Shown here: one piece after another, positions 30,437 to 35,974 of the stretch
Layout of the letters: every line of letters starts with the position of its first letter
How positions within the stretch are numbered: position 1 is the stretch's first letter
Origin: CALMZN01 sp964540095
GTDB lineage: Bacteria; Patescibacteriota; Patescibacteriia; UBA1558; GWA2-36-10
Assembly (NCBI GenBank): GCA_964540095.1
Contig: CAZILH010000008.1
Span: 1 to 35,974, forward strand
DNA length: 35,974 nt
Direction: 5' to 3'
Notes under the pieces: generated by a model
The model's database searches: none
What the model saw: only the letters and a program-made list of their open reading frames with translations
Told to the model about the DNA's origin: nothing
Translations under genes and position numbers: made by a program

Positions 30437-31498
30437 ATGTCATTTTCTTTAGGAATTGTCGGCCTACCAAATGTCGGTAAATCAACCATTTTCAAGGCCT
30501 TGACCAAAAACAAAGTAGATATTGCCAACTACCCTTTCTGCACCATTGACCCCAATGTCGGTGTAGTGGCCGTACCAGATAATCGTCTAGACCAGCTAGC
30601 CAAAATTTCTAATTCTGAAAAAATTGTGCCAACAACTATTGAGTTTGTGGATATTGCCGGCCTAGTCAAGGGTGCCAGCGAGGGCCAGGGCTTGGGTAAT
30701 AAATTTTTAGCCAATATCCGAGAAGTAGATGCCATTGTCCAAGTCATTAGAAATTTTAATGATAATAACGTAATCCATGTCCATGGCCAGATAGACCCAG
30801 AATACGACAAACAAATAATTAATTTAGAATTGATCTTGGCTGATTTGGATACCCTTACCAAATACTTGGATAAGGTGATTAGCAAAATGAAGGGTGTTTA
30901 TGAAAAATCCCTTAATCAAGAAAAAGCAGTTTTGGAAAAAGCCCGCGCCATGTTGGAAGCCAACCAACTATTGAATCAAACTACTTGGTCTTTGGAAGAA
31001 AAAAAAGTTTTAAAAAATTTAAACTTGCTCACTTCCAAGCCAATTATTTATTTATACAATATTGACGAAAATGATTTGGGCAAAGATTTGAACTTGCCCA
31101 ATAATGCCATTGCCGTCTGCGCTAAAATCGAAGCTGAGCTAGCTGACCTAAAGCCCGAAGAAGCCAGTGAATATATAAAAGAATTGGGCATCAAAAAAAG
31201 CGGTTTGGATGCTTTGATCCAAGCCAGCTATGAACTGCTAGGCCTAATCACCTTCATCACTACCGGCCCCATGGAAAGTAAAGCTTGGACTGTGACCGCT
31301 GGCGCCAAAGCGCCCCAAGCCGCTGGTGTCATCCACACTGATTTTGAAAAGGGCTTTATCCGCGCTGAAGTAGTCAACTGGCAAGATATCATCAAGTGCG
31401 GTGGTTGGAATCAGGCCAAAGAAAAGGGCTTGATCCGCATGGAAGGCAAGGAGTATGAAATAAAAGACGGAGATACCGTGCATTTTCATTTTAACTAG
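30437..31498 (+). CDS. ychF: YchF/Ola1-type Obg-family ATPase
   Basis: A ribosome-associated P-loop NTPase of the Obg group that prefers ATP. It is 353 aa. G1 is GLPNVGKST (9-17), followed by NYPFCTIDPNVGVV, then G3 FVDIAGLVKGAS. The C-terminal TGS domain runs ITFITTGPMESKAWTV, AAGVIHTDFEKGFIRAEV and YEIKDGDTVHFHFN. The NKxD position is YNIDE-like (YLYNIDEND), as expected for an ATP-preferring member. It is divergent from the helicase gene and 18 nt upstream of a glycosyltransferase gene. Confidence 0.96.
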   Translation: MSFSLGIVGLPNVGKSTIFKALTKNKVDIANYPFCTIDPNVGVVAVPDNRLDQLAKISNSEKIVPTTIEFVDIAGLVKGASEGQGLGNKFLANIREVDAIVQVIRNFNDNNVIHVHGQIDPEYDKQIINLELILADLDTLTKYLDKVISKMKGVYEKSLNQEKAVLEKARAMLEANQLLNQTTWSLEEKKVLKNLNLLTSKPIIYLYNIDENDLGKDLNLPNNAIAVCAKIEAELADLKPEEASEYIKELGIKKSGLDALIQASYELLGLITFITTGPMESKAWTVTAGAKAPQAAGVIHTDFEKGFIRAEVVNWQDIIKCGGWNQAKEKGLIRMEGKEYEIKDGDTVHFHFN

Positions 31499-31516
31499 GT
31501 GTGGTAAAATATAACC

Positions 31517-32245
31517 ATGCCAAATCCAGAGGGACTGATAATAATCCCCACCTACAACGAGCGCGACAATATAGCCAAATTAATTGAGCAAATTTTATGT
31601 CTACCAATTTTGGTAGATATTTTGATTGTTGATGATAACTCGCCCGATGGTACTGGTAATATTGTCGAAGAATTACAAAAACAAAATACTCGACTATACC
31701 TACTGAAAAGGTCGGGCAAACTGGGCCTAGGCACCGCCTATATTGAGGGTTTCAAGATTGCTCTCCAACAAAATTATCAATTTATTGTTACCATGGACGC
31801 TGATTTTTCTCATGATCCAAAATACTTGCCAGAATTGATAGCCGGCCTGGCTGATCATGACTTAATCATTGGCTCGCGATATATAAAAAATGGCAATGTC
31901 AAAAACTGGCCTTTTAAAAGACGCTTTTTAAGTCGGATGGGTAATTTTTATGCCAAAACTATTTTGAATACCCCGGTCAATGACAATACTGCTGGTTTTA
32001 TGGCTATAAAAATCAGTGCTTTACAAAAAATAAACCTGAATCAAATCAGTGGCAGGGGTTATGCTTTTTTGATGGAACTAAAATATACATTGTTTAAAAA
32101 TAATACCAAAATAAAAGAATTACCAATTATTTTTATGGAAAGAATTTTGGGTAAATCCAAAATCTCTTCCAACATCATAAAAGAGGGACTACTAATGCCT
32201 TGGTTGCTAAAAATACAATATGGAAAAAATAAAAAGAGAACTTAG
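31517..32245 (+). CDS. family 2 glycosyltransferase, dolichyl/polyprenyl-phosphate mannose synthase-like
   Basis: Probably transfers mannose or another hexose from a nucleotide sugar to polyprenyl phosphate at the inner leaflet. It is 242 aa. IIPTYNERDNI (9-19), VDDNSPDGTG (38-47), TMDADFSHDP with the DxD metal site (Asp94-Asp96), and the C-terminal RGYAFLMELKY and GKSKISSNIIKEGL segments match the DPM1 group. There is no C-terminal membrane domain. It overlaps the next membrane protein by 26 nt, which fits a donor-maker plus GT-C user pair. Confidence 0.9.
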   Translation: MPNPEGLIIIPTYNERDNIAKLIEQILCLPILVDILIVDDNSPDGTGNIVEELQKQNTRLYLLKRSGKLGLGTAYIEGFKIALQQNYQFIVTMDADFSHDPKYLPELIAGLADHDLIIGSRYIKNGNVKNWPFKRRFLSRMGNFYAKTILNTPVNDNTAGFMAIKISALQKINLNQISGRGYAFLMELKYTLFKNNTKIKELPIIFMERILGKSKISSNIIKEGLLMPWLLKIQYGKNKKRT

Positions 32246-33566
32246 GGAGCTATACTCACCATACCTAATAATCATAAAATATGCCTCTTGGGAATTCATG
32301 CTTTTTTTTCTTTTATTGAATATTTTCTTAGACAATACTTTGTTATATTTATGGAATTTTTTACTAATTAAAAACCTTGTTAATCTTAACGAACAAAACC
32401 TAAAACCTGTAATAATTATTTTTTTGATAACATTAATTTTTTCTTTACTTGCCTACTTGTATTATTGGGCAATCAAAAAAAATAACAAAAAAACTAAAAT
32501 AGTCATTATAATATGCATTTTGATAATACAATTTTTAATATTAGCCGCCAGAATTAATATTAGATTTCAAGGATCTGGCACCGAAATATACCCCCATGAT
32601 GGAATAACACAAACTGAGGTGGCAATTGATTTTTTGTTACAAGGAAAAAATCCATATCAAGAAAATTACTATGGTACGGCTCTCGACAACGAACGCGATC
32701 ACTTCCTCAAAATGACGGCTGGAAAAAAAAGGTGGACAATGATTAACCCAGCTTTAGAAAGCTATGCTTACATGCCACTTCATTTTATTTTACCGCTACC
32801 ATTCAAATGTGTCTTTACTAAAATGTTTGATTTTTATGATGGTCGAATATTGAATTTCATATTTTATTTATTATCTTGTTTATTAATTTACAGATTAACA
32901 GATACAAATAAAAAAAAGAATTGCCTGCTGGTATTTTTTACTTTAAACCCACTTATGCATGAAGATTTAATTTTTGGCTATAGCGATATTATGCCAATCT
33001 ACTTTTTACTGTTGTCTTATTATTTTCTAAAAAAAGAACGCTATTCAATTTCTATCATTGCACTCACTTTAGCTGGCTTAATCAAGCAAAATATTCTTTT
33101 TTTCTGGCCATTTTTTCTAACATTTATTTTATTTAAAAAATATTTACCAATTACCAAACAATCTTTATTAAAATTTATTAAATACCCCTTGATAATGCTG
33201 CTCCCTATCTGTGTTGTGCTATTACCTTTTATTCTGTGGAATCCCGTAGCTTTCTACCATGACACAGTTTACTATTTAGGACATCTTTATCCGGCGCGTG
33301 GCATTGCATTGGCCGGATTATTAGTAAGATCTGATATAATTAAACATCCTTTGGATAGCTATAATTTTGAAATATGGCAAATTATATTTATTACCATCTC
33401 TTTGCCCCTACTATTATATAGACAATATAAAAATAATACCCCAAAAAATGCCTATTTACACGGCACATTATTAATGGGCGGGGTCTGGTTTTTTTCTAGA
33501 AATTTTACCGAAGGACATTTGGACGTCGTTATCACTAATTTATTAATAACTTTATTTTTGAAATAA
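32220..33566 (+). CDS. multi-pass membrane protein, putative GT-C glycosyltransferase
   Basis: 448 aa with about ten membrane helices. Between early helices lies an outward loop with YPHDGITQTEVAIDFLLQG then KNPYQENYYG. An acidic residue in the first large loop plus a GxNPY motif is typical of polyprenyl-phosphate-dependent mannosyltransferases of the GT87-like kind. The gene is notably AT-rich. Overlap with the Dpm1-like gene argues that it uses the lipid-linked sugar made there, acting on a surface polymer or protein. The exact family and acceptor are not certain. Confidence 0.7.
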   Translation: MEKIKRELRELYSPYLIIIKYASWEFMLFFLLLNIFLDNTLLYLWNFLLIKNLVNLNEQNLKPVIIIFLITLIFSLLAYLYYWAIKKNNKKTKIVIIICILIIQFLILAARINIRFQGSGTEIYPHDGITQTEVAIDFLLQGKNPYQENYYGTALDNERDHFLKMTAGKKRWTMINPALESYAYMPLHFILPLPFKCVFTKMFDFYDGRILNFIFYLLSCLLIYRLTDTNKKKNCLLVFFTLNPLMHEDLIFGYSDIMPIYFLLLSYYFLKKERYSISIIALTLAGLIKQNILFFWPFFLTFILFKKYLPITKQSLLKFIKYPLIMLLPICVVLLPFILWNPVAFYHDTVYYLGHLYPARGIALAGLLVRSDIIKHPLDSYNFEIWQIIFITISLPLLLYRQYKNNTPKNAYLHGTLLMGGVWFFSRNFTEGHLDVVITNLLITLFLK

Positions 33567-33603
33567 CCTTATCAAAAAATTTTTTGAATAACACTATTTA
33601 TGC

Positions 33604-33609
33604 TATAAT
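33604..33609 (+). promoter_or_regulatory. -10 box of the candidate ncRNA
   Basis: A perfect TATAAT preceded by TGC. No good -35 at 16-18 nt: the site falls in the T-run TTTTTTG. The expected start is near 33616. Confidence 0.45.
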
Positions 33610-33615
33610 AACCCT

Positions 33616-33808
33616 GTTTGTAGTTCATTCTCAATTTTTGAGCGGCCATGAGGCATAACTAAAACATCCCAAAGGCCAAATAGCCCGGGATTAAATAAAA
33701 AAATAATAGTTGTCCTTGACAGCTAAGCTCAAAAAAACTGACAATTGAATATCATAGCATGGAAGATCTTTAAGCACTACCGCCAACCAGGCGGTAGTGT
33801 GGTTTTTT
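33616..33808 (+). ncRNA. candidate rod-shaped ncRNA, 6S-like in size and shape
   Basis: About 190 nt with no reading frame, a -10 box before it and a strong terminator at its end. Complementary blocks are nested in order: ATTCTCAA (33627-33634) with TTGAAT (33745-33750), TTTTTGAGC (33635-33643) with GCTCAAAAA (33727-33735), GGCATAACT (33652-33660) with AGTTGTCC (33708-33715, one bulge), and ATCCC (33666-33670) with GGGAT (33687-33691). The result is a long imperfect rod with internal loops, which recalls 6S RNA. Identity as 6S is not shown; a novel RNA or a long 3' UTR of the membrane protein gene are alternatives. Confidence 0.45.
33775..33808 (+). terminator. terminator of the ncRNA/plus-strand transcript
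   Basis: CACTACCGCC (33775-33784) pairs with GGCGGTAGTG (33790-33799), loop AACCA, then TGG and six T. The T-run overlaps the queA stop codon on the other strand. Confidence 0.85.
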
Positions 33809-34844
33809 AGAAACGGTTTTTGCTAATCAACATGGCATCGCCAAAAGAGAAAAAGTGATACTTTTTCTTTATAGCTAACTTATAGCAATTCATAATATTT
33901 TGCCGACCGGCTAGAGCCGAGACCATAAACAAAAGTGAGCTCTTGGGCAAATGAAAATTAGTAATCAGTTCATCAACAAAACGATATTTGTAGCCCGGAT
34001 AAATATAAATATCCACCCATTTACTGCCACTCTGCAATTGACCGCAAGCATCCGTCATGGCCTCCAAACTACGCGCTGAAGTAGTGCCAACAGCAATAAT
34101 ATTTTTACCCTGCTTTTTTAAAGCGTTCAAATTCTTGGCGGTCTGTGAATCTATTTCTACCCACTCCTGATGAATATGGTGCTTGGTGATATCCGTAGTA
34201 GTCACTGGCGCAAAAGTACCCAAACCCACGTGCAAAGTTACTTTAAAAATTTTAACGCCTTTTTTTTCCAATTTTTTCAGGAGTCGAGGCGTGAAATGCA
34301 GTCCGGCGGTCGGCGCAGCTACTGAGCCCCTATTTTTGGCATAAGTGGTCTGATAGCGCTGGCGGACAAAGCTATTATCATGCGCCTTGATATATGGTGG
34401 CAGTGGCGTCTGTCCGTATTGCTCTATTTTTTTGTCCAAAGTCCGCCCCGCAACGTTGAATTTGATCTGCCAAATATTATCTTTTTCTTGTTTTACAAAT
34501 TCACCGGAAAAATTCCGCGCAAAATCAATTTTATCACCAACACAGAAGCGCCGACCGCCGACCATTACTTGGTAAGTATCGGGCGCTAATACTTGCAATA
34601 AAAATATTTCCAAAAATCCACCGGTCTTTTTCTTGGCTTTTAGCCGGGCTGGGAAAACTTTGGTTTCATTAAGGACCAAAACGTCATTATCGCTCAAAAT
34701 GTCCGCCAAATCATAAAAATGCTTATGCTGTATTTTTTTGCTAACTCGATCAAAAACAAACAAGCGCGAATGGTCTCTAGGACTGGTCGGCTTTTGAGCT
34801 ATTAGATTTTTTGGTAAATTATAATCAAATAATTTGATGTTCAT
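33807..34844 (-). CDS. queA: QueA, S-adenosylmethionine:tRNA ribosyltransferase-isomerase
   Basis: Adds the epoxycyclopentane ring to preQ1 at tRNA position 34 in queuosine synthesis. At 345 aa it has full length. Family segments: FDYNLPKNLIAQKP at the start, VLNETKVFPARL, TAGLHFTPRLL, HVGLGTFAPV, GTTSARSLEA and NFHLPKSSLLFMVSALAG. No SD is seen. It lies 33 nt downstream of queH on the same strand, so two consecutive late steps of the queuosine pathway are encoded together. tgt is not in this window. Confidence 0.97.
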   Translation of the reverse strand: MNIKLFDYNLPKNLIAQKPTSPRDHSRLFVFDRVSKKIQHKHFYDLADILSDNDVLVLNETKVFPARLKAKKKTGGFLEIFLLQVLAPDTYQVMVGGRRFCVGDKIDFARNFSGEFVKQEKDNIWQIKFNVAGRTLDKKIEQYGQTPLPPYIKAHDNSFVRQRYQTTYAKNRGSVAAPTAGLHFTPRLLKKLEKKGVKIFKVTLHVGLGTFAPVTTTDITKHHIHQEWVEIDSQTAKNLNALKKQGKNIIAVGTTSARSLEAMTDACGQLQSGSKWVDIYIYPGYKYRFVDELITNFHLPKSSLLFMVSALAGRQNIMNCYKLAIKKKYHFFSFGDAMLISKNRF

Positions 34845-34860
34845 AAATTCGTCGTAAAAA

Positions 34861-35009
34861 CTAGCCTCAAAAAAATCTTAGAATTTGGTGGCGGATAGCC
34901 GTGATAATTTTTCCGCTGTCTGACCCTGAGCGAGCGTAGCGAGTCGAATGGGGAGTTCGGAAAAATCACGGCTAGGAGCAACAAATTCTTTAGATTTTTT
35001 TGTAGCTAG
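34861..35009. repeat. 149-bp imperfect inverted repeat at the queH 3' end
   Basis: Left arm 34861-34914 and right arm 34958-35009 are complementary over about 50 bp with a few mismatches; inner arms TAGCCGTGATAATTTTTCCG and CGGAAAAATCACGGCTA are almost perfect. The centre carries GAGCGAGCGTAGCGAGTCGA, a palindrome-rich core. The queH stop codon lies inside the left arm. Shape and location suggest a MITE- or REP-like element. Confidence 0.8.
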
Positions 35010-35576
35010 GCGCTTTTTTGAGCCACTTTTTTGGCGCCAAAAAAGTGGCAAAGAATAAATACATCCACAATAATCCTGCCTATAAAAATTTTCTTGTTTT
35101 GACAGCTGGCTAGCTATCTTGAAGCCATCATTTTTCTTCCAATCAGTTGCAATATACGGCAAGCCCACAATGTCCGCAATCCTCTGGCCCACTCGATTGA
35201 TTTGCTTAGGATCTTTGTGTGGGCTGATAGATAGAACTGTTGTCCAGATATCAAAACCATTTTCCTTGGCATATCTAGCTGACTGGGCTAAGCGGATATC
35301 AAAACAAATTTCACAGCGCTGGCCTCTTTCTGGCTCGTTTTCCAAACCCTTAGTCCTCTCTAGCCAACGAGCACTATCGTATGGCCCTTCTACAAAGTCC
35401 AACTGTAATTTATCAGCGTATTTTTTCAGCTCATCACGACGCTTATTATACTCTACCTTGGGGTGAATATTGGGGTCGTAAAAATAAATTGTCACCTGAT
35501 AGTCAGTGGACAATTTTTGTAAAACATATATAGAGCATGGTGCGCAACAGGCGTGGAGTAATAATTTGGGTTTCAT
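34878..35576 (-). CDS. queH: QueH, epoxyqueuosine reductase, with repeat-derived tail
   Basis: Reduces epoxyqueuosine to queuosine in tRNA, the last pathway step, using an iron-sulfur cluster and second metal site. Family cysteines are in LHACCAPCS (10, 11, 14), QRCEICFDIRL (88, 91) and YCGCIYSL (170, 172). The family usually ends soon after YCGCxYS. Here another 56 residues follow (177-232), encoded wholly by two palindromic elements (35022-35049 and 34861-35009), so the tail is probably not functional. The ATG overlaps the stop of the upstream nucleotidyltransferase-like gene (ATGA). Confidence 0.94.
   Translation of the reverse strand: MKPKLLLHACCAPCSIYVLQKLSTDYQVTIYFYDPNIHPKVEYNKRRDELKKYADKLQLDFVEGPYDSARWLERTKGLENEPERGQRCEICFDIRLAQSARYAKENGFDIWTTVLSISPHKDPKQINRVGQRIADIVGLPYIATDWKKNDGFKIASQLSKQENFYRQDYCGCIYSLPLFWRQKSGSKKRLATKKSKEFVAPSRDFSELPIRLATLAQGQTAEKLSRLSATKF
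35022..35049. repeat. 28-bp perfect palindrome inside queH
   Basis: GCCACTTTTTTGGC and its exact complement, no spacer. It codes for LPLFWRQKSG right after the natural end of QueH. A relative with changed bases but kept symmetry lies at 27403-27434. Confidence 0.8.
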
Positions 35577-35974
35577 TTTTTGAGATATCCCTCTATTAAT
35601 TTAATATCAGCAAAATCCTTTTCCCTACCCAAAACTTTTTTAAATTTTATCAATTCCTCTAGTTTTATAAAAGGGAAACCCTGTATGATATCTGCCTCGG
35701 CTATCAATGAATTGGTATCGCCAAGATAATCCCCCAACAATAGGTTGGGCAATATGTCCACATCCTTTATGCTCAATAAAATCCGGCTAGTAGCAACGCA
35801 TTCCTCGCAAGTGCAGGCTTTAAACCCCCGCTGACGCAGTTGCTGGTAAAGCTTGGGTGTGACCAAGATATCCAAATCTTCTGATTCTCTGATGCCATGC
35901 GCAGTCACTGCCCCACCAACTACAACATACTCTCCCAGGGGGAGATCTAGTTCTTTTAGTTTTTTGAAAATGTC
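35573..35974 (-). CDS. nucleotidyltransferase-like protein, partial (N-terminus outside window)
   Basis: The frame is open to the window edge, giving at least 133 residues. The visible part starts DIFKKLKELDLP, then YVVVGGAVTAHGIRESEDLD and ILVT. GG-A followed by a S/E-D-L-D pair is the pattern of the nucleotidyltransferase fold (AbiEii or MNT-like). A Cys pair (CTCEEC) lies further on, and the C-terminus (FIKLEELIKFKKVLGREKDF) also resembles that family, in which Lys/Arg-rich helices follow the catalytic core. It overlaps queH by four bases. Whether it is an active enzyme, antitoxin-like or degenerate cannot be told from this part. Confidence 0.65.
   Translation of the reverse strand, partial: DIFKKLKELDLPLGEYVVVGGAVTAHGIRESEDLDILVTPKLYQQLRQRGFKACTCEECVATSRILLSIKDVDILPNLLLGDYLGDTNSLIAEADIIQGFPFIKLEELIKFKKVLGREKDFADIKLIEGYLKK

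Noticed and set aside
33616..33808. tmRNA, SRP RNA or RNase P RNA
   Set aside because: No alanine-acceptor or tag frame, no SRP tetraloop-domain consensus and no GAGGAAAGTCCGGGC-like core. A 6S-like shape remains only a possibility.
1..35974. CRISPR array or tRNA genes
   Set aside because: No set of regularly spaced direct repeats and no cloverleaf with a GTTCGA T-arm was recognised. The only direct repeat is the dockerin duplication.
1..35974. Alternative genetic code with TGA read as an amino acid
   Set aside because: TGA ends rlmH, the micropeptides and the nucleotidyltransferase-like gene, and conserved proteins contain no in-frame TGA.

Overview
The window looks like a chromosomal segment from a member of the Candidate Phyla Radiation (Patescibacteria). 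That placement is inferred from compact AT-rich housekeeping genes, tight overlaps, almost no Shine-Dalgarno (SD) sequence in front of housekeeping genes, a surface protein ending in a VYVIKGGKKIHI-type domain often seen in that group, and many short unrecognised genes. TGA is used as a stop (rlmH, queH neighbour) and TGG encodes Trp, so I see no recoding of the Gracilibacteria type.

Layout. 1-850: a minus-strand cluster of very small genes, including three tiny membrane peptides. 846-5213: uvrA and two orphan genes, with a folded RNA-like region at 4147-4295. 5214-6870: uvrC, ending in a dispersed GC-rich repeat. 6977-11446: an orphan basic protein, then secG, an anchored family 5 substrate-binding protein and RNase J. 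11625-14047: an orphan gene, trpS and a secreted dockerin-type protein with a fresh internal duplication. 14149-16759 (minus): an anchored hypothetical protein, murI and a phosphohexomutase. 16873-19326: HAD phosphatase, GNAT, SET-domain methyltransferase and AEC transporter. 19306-21592: a Trm9/ALKBH8-like methyltransferase divergent from Elp3 with overlapping start codons. 21643-27203: sdpRI, rlmH, glyA and folD interleaved with four orphan genes. 27440-33566: a DEDD-exonuclease/WYL fusion, a UvrD helicase, ychF, a Dpm1-like glycosyltransferase and a GT-C-like membrane protein. 33616-33808: a probable rod-shaped ncRNA. 33807-35974 (minus): queA, queH and the 3' part of a nucleotidyltransferase-like gene.

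The most striking pattern is two gene classes that alternate along the window. Housekeeping genes are AT-rich, lack an SD and in places look leaderless (uvrC and the HAD gene start about where transcription should begin). Twelve short genes (27-226 codons) are instead mostly visibly GC-rich. Each has a good SD, nearly all have a nearby TTGACN-16/18-TANNNT promoter, and nearly all end in a hairpin terminator. Only two pairs resemble each other, and I recognise none with confidence.

Functionally the window is rich in tRNA wobble-base modification (Elp3, a Trm9-like enzyme, QueA, QueH), rRNA modification (RlmH), nucleotide-excision repair (UvrA, UvrC, UvrD), folate/one-carbon metabolism (GlyA, FolD) and envelope building (MurI, phosphohexomutase, Dpm1-like enzyme plus GT-C-like protein, SecG). 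Two repeat classes decorate gene ends: a two-hairpin repeat in three copies, each touching a stop codon, and palindromes that supply the last 56 codons of queH. No tRNA, rRNA, CRISPR array, transposase or prophage gene was seen.
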